A model generated the notes under the pieces. The model did no database searches. It was not told where the DNA came from and saw only the letters and a program-made list of their open reading frames with translations. From Ceratodon purpureus (Eukaryota > Streptophyta > Bryopsida > Pseudoditrichales > Ditrichaceae), in NCBI GenBank assembly GCA_014871385.1, contig CM026426.1:93912238-93976237 (forward strand): DNA of 64,000 nt. Direction: 5' to 3'. Of this stretch, positions 9,019 through 19,295 are shown one piece after another. The stretch's first letter is position 1; every line of letters starts with the position of its first letter. Both the position numbers and the translations under genes were made by a program.

Positions 9019-10102
9019 GGAACCTCACTTGGGGAACGACAATGAAGAAATTGATGAAAGCAACTCCGCTCCGTCTGAGCAGGATCTGGGGACTAGGTCT
9101 CCAATAAATATCAGCAGTGATGACGATGTGTCTAAACAGGGGGAATCCGACGTAGACACGGATGATCATAGTTGGATTCCGGATTCCAAGACCTTGGGTA
9201 CTCCTTCCACTCCTGATGCTTCATATCCTGACCGCCACCTCCGGAGAAATTGGTATGTCGAACTTCTTAATGATGACCTATCAGTCCGTGGTAGAGCAAT
9301 GATTCAAGTATGTTTACCGGACGAGGCATGTGATGATGAAGTCCTAGGGGATACAGAGGTTGGGGTTCTCTTCGACTCTAAAGACGATCATCTGCAGATG
9401 ACAACTCTCAGATGGCGTCTGACTCACACTCGCTTAGAAGGGGGTCACCTTCTCTCTGATATAATTACTTACTGCTCCGAGAATTTAGCAGACGCCGACG
9501 CGGACGATGGTCTGGATGGTGTCCCGAAGAATGCCTATCGATCGGTGAGGAAGAAAGTTCGCCAAAAAGATGACGTCTCCTCTACTTAGCTTCGTCGAAT
9601 GGTTGTCCCTGCTGAATGCCGCTTAGTAAGCTCAAAGCGGTGTTGCAAGGACCGATGTTGCCAGACTTTTAGATGGGAAGATAGTGTGCGTATTCGTGGT
9701 AGATTTTACTTAACAACATTCGAGGCGAGGCGAGAGATGTCCTTCGCTGTGCAAGGGCACTTACATACTGTATCCGGCAAGCGGAAGCTCTATGTTACTC
9801 TTGCGAACGTTGACGTATGTGAAGTGGCGTGGTATATCATTCACGGAGTATCAAAATCCGCGTACTACAGCTACAAGGCTTCGGCGAGAAGTGGCCGTGT
9901 CAATGGGAGTCACGGAAATTCCGGAGTACATCGTCCCCAGATTCACACAATCCAGGCACGCGCGACGTTGACCACTATCGTTAATGAGAATGCGGACCAA
10001 ATGCCCAATGAGTTTCGGATGATTGGCAAGAAGAGAGTGGCCGCGCTCAAAGTACTCCCGTCTGCGATGAACTAGAATCACATGCACGAAATGGCCAACG
10101 CC

Positions 10103-10227
10103 GTAAGTTCCTCCTCATCTTCTTTCACTTTGGATAGTTTATTGAATTGTTGTGATTACTAACGTCGGCGGCCCGCCAACCGGATGACGAACTGGCCAAT
10201 TGATCGGCCTCACTCTGTGCTGTTCAG
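10103..10227 (+). other. Intron of E transposase gene, with hairpin
   Basis: GTAAGT at 10103 and TGTTCAG ending at 10227 give a 125-bp phase-0 intron; E2 has the same intron at 55025-55149. The hairpin GTCGGCGGCCCGCCAAC sits at 10164-10180, and its E2 equivalent at 55072-55091. Confidence 0.85.
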
Positions 10228-12240
10228 GTCAATGAGCAGTGCAACACGAAGCCGATTTTGCAGTCCTCTGTTAGTCGCATGAGGAAGGGGTACTTCCGCA
10301 ACATTGAGGTCAAGGCGGTAGGAAGTAATTTCTCCAAGTGCACTGAGTGTGACTTCCTCGTTGAACTCATTGCCAAGTATCCTAGAGGGTCGGACGAGTG
10401 GCAGAGCTTGACAGAGGATAGGACCAGGCATTTGAACTATCAGCGAGCTTGTCGCAACATTTATTACGGATGGACAACCCAATCTATACAGAGTCCTATT
10501 GAGTTCCTATGCATCATACACGATAAGATGGACACATCGAAAACAGCAATCCCCTGGATGCAACGTATCACGAAGGCTACGGCACGGCTTGGTCAAATTC
10601 CGATTTCCTGTACTGGAATGCTGACTCACGAACACGGAGATGGCGCCTACGCACACTATGCAACTGCCCTATGGCCAGGAGACCCAAATTTCACAATCTC
10701 CTCGTTGTGCAGGGTATTGCGTGCCTTGGAGAGACTACCTGTCCGGGAGTCAAAAGCACTCTTCGAGGCTCTGCCACAGAATGAATTCTTTGAAGCGCTA
10801 ATGCATGGATCGTCACGTTGCATCCCCTCAATTCCACCCTCTAGAGATGAGCCACTGACTCCACCTCTGCCTGGTAGGCCTGTTGTTCCTTTGCCGAAGA
10901 AGTTGTATCTTCAGCTTGACAACTCAGCAAAGGACAACAAGAACCGGTTTCTGCTAGGATTCTGCTCGTTGCTGACGGCGAGGCGAATATTCAAGGAAGT
11001 TACAGTTGGTTTCCTAATTGTGGGACACACACATGAGGACATCGACGCCCACTTGAGTCACCTGTCGAAACTCATTAAGCGAAAGAACACATACTGCCTT
11101 GCCGACCTTATGAAGGCATTCATGGATTCTCAGAAGACAGTTGCCTTTATTCCAGAGGTTGTTCAGGAAGTGGCAGACTTCAAAAGTTATGTTGCTGATT
11201 TTCATCACGACGGAGGTAATGCGATAGAAGGTCACAGTGAAATGCATCTTTTTAAATTTTATGTAGTGGAGGATGGGGAGGATGCGGGGTGGCCCGTGAT
11301 GAGGTACAAGAAGCGTGCAACTGATCCGTCATGGCTTCCACCTGGCAAATCCGTGAAAATGTGGAGGGCAGACAAAGAGGGTAAACCACGTTTGCGCGTA
11401 GGTGATCCGAAACCGGTTCCTCATAAGCACTTATGGGGTAGTGTTGAAGTCGATAAGGGCAAGAAGAACGCGGATAAAGAGGTGGCACGAGCAGCGGAGT
11501 GTTCAGAGAAGAGAAATTTCATTAAAAGTGGATTATCTAAGTACATTGAGTACTGGAGAACTGGCATGGCTCGGGATAAGAAATACGCACAAGACATGTT
11601 ACCATATGTACAGTATTGGGAGCGAATTTTAAAGGAGGTCAATGAGCCACTACCCCCCAATTCCGCCATCTTACAGGAAGGATTTTGGCCTCTCTCAGAC
11701 AAGAAGCGGGACCACGTCACTACATTTGATGCAGAGGACGAATATATACCGGATCCGGATATTCGTCCCGTTGATGAGGATGAGGTGGAGCCTTATCTTT
11801 ACTGCGGTCCGCACGATACTAGGCCGAAGTCTGTGTTTAACCCATATCGTCACGTGTTGCGTGGCGATTGGGTATTCTGTTGTCCGAGTAACAAAGACCA
11901 CCTACCCATTTGGATGGGTAGGGCGATAGAGCCTGTTATAACAGAGCCTGGTCCTAATTACGGTAAGTTCAAGGTTGAATGGTGGACTCCGATGAAGGGC
12001 AAGAAGGAAGGTAAGAAGAAAGTTGTGAGAGAGTGTTGGACAAGACGGTCGGAAAGGAAGTTGACTCTTGCGGAGTGGGTGGAGTGTAAATCCGTCGTAT
12101 ACACTCATTGGACCAAGAAAACTACGCATGAGGGCCCCCCAAAGTCCCATCTAATACCCGAAGAGGTTGTGATTGCTGCCATGGCAAACTTCGAATCGCA
12201 TGGAATCTCGATGAACTGGAATGACGAGGATGAAGACTAG
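10228..12240 (+). CDS. E transposase gene, exon 2: DUF7869-like DDE/RNase H-type catalytic core
   Basis: Open for 670 codons from VNEQCNTKPILQSS to a TAG at 12238-12240. Conserved pieces: KCTECDFLVELIAK, YYGWTTQSIQSPIEFLCIIHDKMD (first acidic site of the fold), the central LQLDNSAKDNKNRFLLGF and the GFLIVGHTHEDIDAHLSHLS motif, which is the hallmark of DUF7869 proteins found in algae, oomycetes and early plants. A C-terminal region WTPMKGKKEGKKKVVREC may bind chromatin or DNA but is not assignable. This exon is intact, but exon 1 has two stops. E2 preserves only its first about 70 codons (split by CACTA2) and its last about 50 codons (44112-44275). Expected role: cutting and joining of E ends in the nucleus. 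Confidence 0.85.
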   Translation, partial: VNEQCNTKPILQSSVSRMRKGYFRNIEVKAVGSNFSKCTECDFLVELIAKYPRGSDEWQSLTEDRTRHLNYQRACRNIYYGWTTQSIQSPIEFLCIIHDKMDTSKTAIPWMQRITKATARLGQIPISCTGMLTHEHGDGAYAHYATALWPGDPNFTISSLCRVLRALERLPVRESKALFEALPQNEFFEALMHGSSRCIPSIPPSRDEPLTPPLPGRPVVPLPKKLYLQLDNSAKDNKNRFLLGFCSLLTARRIFKEVTVGFLIVGHTHEDIDAHLSHLSKLIKRKNTYCLADLMKAFMDSQKTVAFIPEVVQEVADFKSYVADFHHDGGNAIEGHSEMHLFKFYVVEDGEDAGWPVMRYKKRATDPSWLPPGKSVKMWRADKEGKPRLRVGDPKPVPHKHLWGSVEVDKGKKNADKEVARAAECSEKRNFIKSGLSKYIEYWRTGMARDKKYAQDMLPYVQYWERILKEVNEPLPPNSAILQEGFWPLSDKKRDHVTTFDAEDEYIPDPDIRPVDEDEVEPYLYCGPHDTRPKSVFNPYRHVLRGDWVFCCPSNKDHLPIWMGRAIEPVITEPGPNYGKFKVEWWTPMKGKKEGKKKVVRECWTRRSERKLTLAEWVECKSVVYTHWTKKTTHEGPPKSHLIPEEVVIAAMANFESHGISMNWNDEDED

Positions 12241-12256
12241 TCGGCTGCCCGCCGGC
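12240..12256 (+). repeat. E hairpin overlapping the transposase stop codon
   Basis: GTCGGCTGCCCGCCGGC begins with the last base of the TAG stop. E2 repeats this arrangement at 44096-44112, where the hairpin again shares the G of the stop. Confidence 0.82.
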
Positions 12257-12894
12257 GATTGTGATCTTAGCTATAGAAGTCGTAGGTTGTGATGGTTTCC
12301 TGTGTAAACGTTATAGTTGAATATTCTAAACACAGTGATTCCTTCGAATAAGAATTGTATTTTACCATAGACCCAATATTAGTCATGTATTACGCTTTGT
12401 CTTCTATTTGTTGTTCTGTTGCCTTACTTTTCCTTCTTCGGTGGTCGTCGGCTGTCCGCCGATGCCTCTAACCATACTAGATAAGCATCATGATCGGTGA
12501 CTTCGTGAGGCTGGTCTATATTGTATGGCCTGTGATTTTTACGGTGGACACTGTTACACTGGTCGGCTGCCCGCCGACGCTTTCCACAACATTGGTAGAA
12601 CCACTATGCGCTTTGAGAAACTAGGAAAAAATATTTATCCATTTCATTATATTCTTATCGGAGTACAACGGTAGTGTTCTGCCCTTTACATGTTACTTTG
12701 TATTGTGTATACATCAGAGATGCCACTACTCCTAAAGCCTCAGTAACAAATGCTAACCATGAATTCTACAACTATCCGAGTGTGTGAAGCAGCTCTATTG
12801 AAAACGAGCTGGACAATTCTAACACACACTAATTCACCATAAAGCCTTTGTACACGGAGAAAAGCCGCATATGGTCGCCAACGTCATGCAGCGA
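12257..12894. other. 3' flank between transposase and third gene of E, two hairpins
   Basis: No gene seen. Two hairpins, GTCGGCTGTCCGCCGAT (12447-12463) and GTCGGCTGCCCGCCGAC (12562-12578), lie between the convergent 3' ends. E2 has their counterparts at 43727-43743 (GTCAGCGGGCAGCCGAC) and 43875-43891. A position between convergent genes would suit terminator or insulator roles, which is untested. Confidence 0.7.
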
Positions 12895-13410
12895 TCAGTC
12901 CTTCGCAGTAGACTTCGCTCGGACAGCACTACACCCAGGATCGACGGATGGATGCACGGATCCAAATGACAAATACGTGGACTGCGGGCTTGCATTCCCT
13001 CCGCACCACTGATCTTGGCCAGAGCACCGACTTCCAGCACCCTCCGAGATGTCGTAGGCTTCGTCAACAAGGCGGAGCCACCCTGCAGTTGACATGGTTT
13101 GCATTGACACTTCCCCTGTGTGGCTGAAGCTAACGCTGCCAACACTCTCACATTCCTCAGACTCCTCAGACTCCTCGAACGTCAGTGGGAAGGCAATGCC
13201 GGAAGCGTCAGATATCTCGAGCAATTCTAAGGTGTGAGCAATACTCCAATCCCACTCCGCACCTCGCTGCAGAACGCGTGTGATGTATTTGAAAGCAGGA
13301 ATAGTTGTGTTGCGAGAACGGGCGACCACCGCCCTAAACCATGGCCGGAGCTCCTCGACGTCAGCCGGTGTCTCCTGTATAAACCAGACATTGCTACCCC
13401 GCCTCCCCAT
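12895..13410 (-). CDS. Third gene of E, copy A: small acidic protein of unknown function
   Basis: An intact 171-codon frame starting MGRRGSNVWFIQETPADVEE, with VEELRPWFRAVVARSRN, then WSIAHTLELLEISDASGIAF, a Glu/Ser-rich stretch EESEESEECESVG and MSTAGWLRLVDEAYDISEG. E2 encodes the same protein split by T1: residues up to ASGI at 25698-25923 and the rest from 43126. Conservation in two diverged copies supports a real gene. No domain recognised. It converges on the transposase gene. The frame overlaps the 12834-13151 shadow, which I reject. Confidence 0.7.
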   Translation of the reverse strand: MGRRGSNVWFIQETPADVEELRPWFRAVVARSRNTTIPAFKYITRVLQRGAEWDWSIAHTLELLEISDASGIAFPLTFEESEESEECESVGSVSFSHTGEVSMQTMSTAGWLRLVDEAYDISEGAGSRCSGQDQWCGGNASPQSTYLSFGSVHPSVDPGCSAVRAKSTAKD

Positions 13411-13663
13411 AACGACAAAATATTGGACAATATGTGACTAACTTCTACAGTATGCGACCTTCTTCTACAGTATCCGGCTGGAGTTTGTCTAGTAAACTGG
13501 TAAACGTTCTAGTAATCCACTTCTCTAGGGTTTTCTGGACGACTAGTTGCCAACATGGACCTAGTCTAGTAGCGCCTACTCTCCAAGTCGGCGGGTAGCT
13601 GACTAGGACTAGCTTAACTATCTGCAGCTAGCCGCAGCTAGCCTAGTAGCGCCTACTCTCCTA

Positions 13664-13680
13664 GTCGGCAGGTAGCCGAC
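13664..13680 (+). repeat. Extended E hairpin
   Basis: GTCGGCAGGTAGCCGAC, flanked by CTA and TAG so that the palindrome arms reach nine bases (CTAGTCGGC/GCCGACTAG). Confidence 0.8.
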
Positions 13681-14026
13681 TAGGACTACCTGAACTTGGA
13701 CTAACCGAAGTAGAAATAACTTATCGTCTTTTGCAGATATTTACCTAAGCGTAATTAACCAATATTGTGTACTTCTCCTGGTATGGTCTACTTTTGAAGA
13801 GTACAATTTATCATATGACAACTTATCCCAATTTCTAATATCAGGACCAGGTATTGTCTCCTTTGAACGCTCTTTTAGGCGAACACCCTAAACCCTAAAC
13901 CATATGGGTAGTTATTTTTTTTCCTGATGTATTTTTAATGCATCACTATGTGACTTTATTTACTCATCATTTTTATATGTATTTCAAATTCCAGAGGTCG
14001 GTTCAGTAAGGAAGAGGTTGGCTCTC

Positions 14027-14049
14027 CTAGTCGGCGGCCAGCCGACTAG
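14027..14049 (+). repeat. Extended E hairpin, nine-base arms
   Basis: Arms CTAGTCGGC and GCCGACTAG around GGCCA. A counterpart in the inverted E2 arm is at 24974-24990 or 25373-25395; exact pairing is uncertain. Confidence 0.8.
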
Positions 14050-14523
14050 AAAGGACTTCAAACGTTGTGACCGTGAATACTGTTCATTCTGAACGACGAC
14101 TCCGGAGTCCTCACAGACGGACACCCCAATGTGAGATGCCTGGCAGTCGTGTCCACTCAGCGGTTCGCCGACGATCTTCCCTTCCCCGCTTCACTTCACT
14201 GATCCACATTTTGTAGAGCAAGTATTTCCTTTTATTAGAACAGATAGATTTCTAAGGATAGGGTTTCTAGGGTTTAGGGTTCTCAGTCAGCCACTCGCCG
14301 AGGGATTCGGCCATGATAGTGGGACTTGGATGTCCTCTATTCAGCATTATATTAAAATACACTCAAATGATTTTATCCCTTGTTAGCGGAATGCATTTTT
14401 TCATAAATATTTGACATCTTTGTCTTTAAATTTGAGGGATAACACATGAATTGGACGTCTACTGATGATGCAAAGTAGTCCATAATTGAGCACTATGTCC
14501 ATAATTACTTAAATACCCCTTAT

Positions 14524-14830
14524 GCCATTAGATATTGGTTTAAATAATTTTGTGTGTAAGGTTTCCTTCAATATCATTCAATCACCAAGAAATCTTGTGA
14601 TTCTAGGACAAAATTAGTTAGAAGTTTTTAATTCCAATATAGATTGGAAAAAGAGAGAACTTAAATTTTCTGAAAATTGCAATATTTTAAAAATCTCTCA
14701 TAAAATAAAAATGAGTTCTTAAAAAAGAATCAATGGAAAAATAAAAATAGAAGACATGCATGTAAAAATCAAAATGAAGAAATTCATAATGAGAATAAAT
14801 GTCAAAAAAATATTACTTGTTGGAGCTTGA
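14524..14830. other. AT-rich junction between E copy A and the gypsy fossil
   Basis: AT-rich sequence with no coding frame, no hairpin and no match to E2. I see no direct repeat that would mark an insertion boundary. Confidence 0.4.
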
Positions 14831-16160
14831 GTTTTTATGCATGCAGCTAAAAGAGGAACAACTTTTGCAATTTATGCTTTACTAGTAAAGAGAGAATGTA
14901 AATCACGCAATCAGATTCCTATTCAATATCATGATTTTACAGATGTATTTGAAAAGAAAAATGCGGACCTACTTCCAAAACATCGGTCGTATGATTGCGC
15001 TATTGATCTTCAAGAAGGTGCTCAACCTCCATTTGGACCAATTTACAACTTGTTAGAGATTTACCTTGTAGAAATACGGAAGTACATTGATGATAATCTT
15101 GGTGAAAATTTCATTTGACATTCAAAGTCACCCGCTAGAGCACCAATACAATTTGTAAAGAAAAATGATGGTATGTATGTGTGTGGATTACAGAGGACTC
15201 AATAAACTAACAATCAAAAATTGGTACCCCATACCGTTAATTGGAAATCTTTTGGATCGTGTTGGAGGTGCTAAAATTTATACAGAAATTGATTTGCGAG
15301 GAGCTTACAATTTAATGCGCCTTAAAGAAGTTGTTCTATGGAAGACAGCTTTTTGAACAAGGTATGGTCTTTTCGAGTATCTTGTTATGCAGTTTGGATT
15401 TACTAATGCCCCTGCGGTGTTTCAGCATATGATGAATGACATTTTTGGGGAACATCTTGGTAAATTTGTAGTAATTTATCTTGATGACATTTTGATTTTT
15501 TCAAACAATGAAGAAGACCATAAAAAACACGCACGTTTGGTTTTACAAAACTTTGAGAAATGAACCTTTATGCAAAATTAGAAAAATGTGAATTTCACCA
15601 ATATCAAGTAGAATGGGTGGCCTATATACTCTCTCCAAATGGTATATCAATGAATCCTAAAAAAATACAAACTATTGTTGAGTGGGCAACATCGTCTACT
15701 CTTCATGATGTGCAATGTTTCCTTGGTTTTACCAATTTTTACAATATTTTTATTGAAGACTACTCTAAAATTGCAACACCATTGACACGCCTCACTGGCA
15801 AAGAAAATTTTACTTGGAATGATCAAACACAAGAAGCTTTTGATAAGCTCAAAGTAGCTTTTACCTCTGCACGTGTTTTAGCTCATGCTGATTACACCAA
15901 AGCTTTCTTTTTAGAAACTGATGCGTTAGATTATGCATTTGGAGCGATCCTATCTCAATATGGTGATAATGGTTATCTTCATCCAATTGCAATCTATTCT
16001 GGAAAGTTTACTGCACGAGAAATTAATTACAAAATTCATGATAAAGAATTATTAGCAATTGTGGCTTCTTTTGAAGTTTGGCGTCATTTTTTAGAAGGTT
16101 CTTAACATCAAAACATTGTTTACACGGACCACAAAAGTTTAGAATATTTCATGTAACAAA
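14831..16160 (+). mobile_element. Ty3/gypsy retrotransposon fossil (reverse transcriptase and RNase H parts)
   Basis: Rightward protein pieces are recognisable as gypsy pol: the region before the fingers (DFTDVFEK, LPKHR), [10 protein letters not shown], the catalytic box YLDDILIFS near 15480, the connection region (GFTNFYNIFI) and RNase H (ETDALDYAFGAILSQ, HDKELLAIV). No integrase, gag or LTR is seen. The copy is broken, with several breaks in about 1.3 kb, and is truncated at both ends, so it is an old fragment. It abuts the copia fossil near 16160. Confidence 0.9.
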
Positions 16161-18560
16161 TAGGTCATCAACATAAAAAACTAATATGGTCTTGTTATTG
16201 CCTGTACTTGTCTAATAAAGATTGTAGTCACTGTGGCTTTGTGTCATACCCATGGATTTAAGGTATGAATCTATTCTCTTGTACTACATTTGTGGACTTT
16301 GAATGAGACTGTATAGGGATTTTTGTATTATAGACTAGGTATTCTTCTCCAGGTTGAGTGAAGCCCGGTGGCTGTTCCATGAATACTTCCTCCTTTAAGT
16401 TGCCATATAGAAATGTTGTTTTAACAGCAAAGTGGTGGATCTAGTGTCCCTTGTTTGCAGACGTGGCTGCTAGAGAGCAAAAAGCTGACCACTCCTCAAT
16501 TGGAGCAAAAATCTCTTCAAAATCTATACCAAGTTTCTGTTCATAACCATCGGCTACAAGGCAAGCCTTCTGGCGTGGAGATTAGCCGTTTATTCTAGGT
16601 TTCGTTTTGAACACCCATCTTGCGCTTATGGTTTTCTTTCCTCTAGACAAGAGAGCTGGTTTCCAGGTTTCATTTCATAATATGGAGTCAAGTTCGTCTT
16701 TCATTATGACTGTCCACAGTGGATGTTGTAATGCTTGTTCTAAAGTAGTGTTGTCTAAAGGTAAATATAATAGGCTCTCGAACAGAAAAAAAATGGAAGT
16801 CATTGGGAGTGACAATGAGTCTATAATCGTCTAACGTTTTGTCTCCTGATGGAGGAGGATCTTCTGAGGGGTTCAAGAGAATTAGTTTGTTCAGGTTCGT
16901 GAATTGAAATGAGGGGTTCTAAATGTTCTTGAGAAGGAGAATGTGGTTCAGATGTGTGTGTAAAATGTGGGCTATTGATGTTGGGGAGAGATCAGAGTTG
17001 AGAGTGAGGTAGTGGTATTAGTGAGGATGTTGTCTGTGTAGGAGGATGAGAAGATGTAGGGAGGTTAAAGAAGAGAGAATTGTTATTGAGGAATGTTCTA
17101 AGTGTATAATCATCAGCGGAGGGTAGGTTAGTTTGGTCCGGGATTCCGATCTAGGTTTCTATGAAGTGAACGTCTCTAGAGATAACTATCCTTTTGAATG
17201 TATAGTCATAACACTTATAGCCCTTTGACTGGTTTTCATATCCAATCAGAATCATCTTTTTAGCTTTTGGTTCTAACTTTTTGGTGTTTCGTATGTGTAA
17301 AGGCTACACAATGGAAGACCTGTAAGTGAGAGAGCTTGTATGCAGACTAGCTGTATTGTGTGGACTCGTACTTGCCTCCACAATCGTACCGGAGGCAGGA
17401 TGGTTTCTAACCTGTTTCTTTATCAACCATATGTCTAAAGGTTTTGAATGTCTGGAAGGTTTCACTCTTTTGGTTGAGAAATATACCTAAGATTATCTAG
17501 TGAAGTCATGATCTATAAATGAGAGTATGTAGTATTACCCTGTCAATGATGTAGGAAGGGGTCCACATAAATCAAAATGAACTAATTGAAGTGGTTTGGA
17601 TGTAGGTGTGAGGTTGACATTGGGAATAGGATGGCAATGATGTTTGGCGAAGATGCAGGTTTTGCAATCGAGACGCATCAGTGGAAGGAGAGGTATGCGC
17701 ATGACCATTTCTCGATGAGATAGGTTTTAGAGAAATTGGAAGTTAGATGTACTGCCCGTCTATGCCATAGTTGTGCAGCATCGATTTCTTGTGTGGTGGC
17801 AAGATTAACTGATAAAGTAGTCCGTGTTGCAGCTTTTTGGCGATGGAGATATCAAGGCGGTATATGCTATTGTTTTGTTGCCTGCTATCGGTGTACAAAT
17901 TTTGTGAGGAGTAGAATTTGAGAAGATCCATAATTTTGGGGCCCAAAGAGAGAATAGAAACGAGAGTCAATAAATTTTCCTAAAGACAAGAGGTTTTTTA
18001 CCATACCTGGTACGTAATAAATATTGTCAATTGCTTTATTCTTATGGATTGTAGCACTACCCTGTCCCAAAATGGGGAGAGAGTTACTTGCAGCAGTAGT
18101 TACAGCAGCTTTTGGTGCATTCTCAATATCAGAAAGTAGATCCAAGTTGCCAGTAACGTGGGCTGTAGCCCCACTATCTATGTACTAGCCTTTTTGTTGG
18201 TCAGGATTCTTCACTTTTGCAGCGCATACTTTGAAGACCTCAACAATAGCCACATCTTCAATGGTATTCTGATCGCTTGTCTTGTTTGTCGAACATGTTT
18301 TGTCATGTTTTGTCACATTTGTAGAGTGGTTTGGACGCCAAGCTTCTACCGTGGGAACAATGATACATGTTGCTATGTATCTCCGACCTTCTAGATTGGA
18401 CAATGGAAGTGGTGTAGCAAAAGGTGACGATGGTGATGTAAGAACAATGGTCTGCACTCCTGTTGCTGTAGACCTTACTTTGCCGTAGATCTGAGAAGTA
18501 GCGGTCTGAGTTGATGTGGAAATTAGGGTTCTAGAGTCCACAATTTTTTTTCCCCCCAAT
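16150..18560 (-). mobile_element. Ty1/copia retrotransposon fossil (protease to reverse transcriptase parts)
   Basis: On the minus strand, from right to left: a protease-proximal DSGATAHVTGN region near 18140-18190 and the following pre-integrase region (NIYYVPGMVKNLLSLGK near 17990-18030), an integrase zone around 17500-17700, and the copia reverse transcriptase with an FYVDDLFV box near 16160. Order and strand fit one Ty1/copia element cut off at its RNase H end. No LTRs recognised. It is broken many times and looks old. Confidence 0.85.
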
Positions 18561-18904
18561 ACATGCTCTTTAACATGTCGGTTTACAAAAAGAAGAAGAT
18601 GACTCCAAACTGATCATTCTATGGTATGGATTTTGATGCACCTGAACCTCCATTTTTGGGAGTTCAATACGGTTGAGGTAGGGCAAGTAATGGACTATTT
18701 TGATTGGTTTAAATATTTTTGCGCTTGTTTTGCATGTATTATTGTTTTAATTGATTACAGAATGCATATAGTCTTGTAAAAGGCCTCTGTGTTTAAAGGT
18801 TCAGATGTTTGTGTTCATATATCTTTTTCTTCTAGTAGATTTTATACTCAAATTACAAATGCCGCAACAGCAGCAACCCTTTCTATTATTAGCTTATTCT
18901 ATTA
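18561..18904. other. Spacer without gene
   Basis: AT-rich sequence between the copia fossil and the MITE. I see no supported reading frame or repeat. Confidence 0.4.
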
Positions 18905-19293
18905 AGGTAGACACACCTAAAACCACCAACTTACCGATTTTGAGCCTTTTTTTTTAGGGTTATTTTTGAGGTGTAATTTTCACGAGTAGAAAAATAGGTT
19001 TCTCATAGAATGCAAAAATTTTGAATCTTATTCCTCAGTATACAAATAGGTACTCATTTTCAAAGGCAAAAGTACTTGGTGACCCAAAACTGATCCGTAG
19101 ACTTTTTCCATTGTCACACCTAGCTGGTACTAATTTTTACTCATGATTCAATCCAAAACCACTAGCTTTTTGAGTGTTATGATTGGTCAGTTTGAATTGA
19201 GTGTTCTTACACTGCTAGTTCAGCCTACTGGCAGTTATGGGGTGACCTGCAGGTTGGTTCTGAGGGTATTTGTGGTTTTAGGTGTGTCTACCT
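18905..19293. mobile_element. 389-bp MITE with 22-bp inverted repeats and TA duplication
   Basis: The left end AGGTAGACACACCTAAAACC is matched exactly on the reverse strand at the right end (22 bp). TA lies on both sides (18903-18904 and 19294-19295). The size, lack of a gene and TA duplication fit a Tc1/mariner-type (Stowaway-like) MITE; the terminal sequence itself is not the classic Stowaway one. Confidence 0.88.
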
Positions 19294-19295
19294 TA

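Larger units (their letters stand above)
8330..10102 (+). pseudogene. E transposase gene, exon 1 (N-terminal region and Cys-rich helix region), two stops
   Basis: I start at the ATG at 8330 (MEVEPIQTFLRNGRSG) because it is kept in E2; an upstream in-frame ATG at 8240 exists. Residues 1-420 form an unrecognised N-terminal region with an acidic centre (INISSDDD, DVDTDDHSW). Then comes CRLVSSKRCCKDRCCQTF and a block with GVSKSAYYSYK and RATLTTIVNENADQMPN, the Cys-rich/helical arrangement that usually precedes DUF7869-type transposase cores. Stops: TAG at 9587-9589 and TAG at 10073-10075. E2 reads through both (Lys and Trp codons there), so the ancestral gene was one frame. The exon ends at GTAAGT (10103). 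Hairpins at 8645-8661 and 9002-9018 are translated as VGCPPT. Confidence 0.75.
1..14523 (+). mobile_element. Element E, copy A (large divergent-gene DNA transposon, left end outside the window)
   Basis: Seen: an L gene reading left (1-7318), a transposase gene reading right (8330-12240) and a third gene reading left (12895-13410), matched in the same order but inverted by E2 at 23.8-63.2 kb. Homology to E2 at the right edge runs to about 14523, where a run close to ACTTAAATACCCCTTA matches the reverse strand near 24148, then stops; the terminal inverted repeat found in E2 is missing here, so the right end looks truncated next to the gypsy fossil. The left end is not in the window. Family: a DDE-type transposase related to DUF7869 proteins, so a cut-and-paste DNA transposon is inferred; I cannot assign a named superfamily. 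Both main genes carry stops, so this copy is probably not autonomous. Confidence 0.8.
13411..14523. other. Right non-coding end of E copy A with extended hairpins and telomere-like runs
   Basis: No gene. Hairpins here often extend to CTAGTCGGC...GCCGACTAG (13588-13604, 13664-13680, 14027-14049). CCCTAAACCCTAAACC at 13887-13902 and TAGGGTTTAGGG near 14268 resemble plant telomere repeats. Matched inverted in E2 from 24150 to 25690, including the telomere-like run near 24379. Confidence 0.7.

Noticed and set aside
11014-12150. Minus-strand and alternative-frame ORFs within transposase exon 2
   Set aside because: Opposite-strand shadows of the conserved DUF7869-like frame.
18920-19290. Assigning the 389-bp MITE to PIF/Harbinger by TTA/TAA flanks
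   Set aside because: TAA on the left and TTA on the right are not the same direct repeat; TA with longer repeats fits better.
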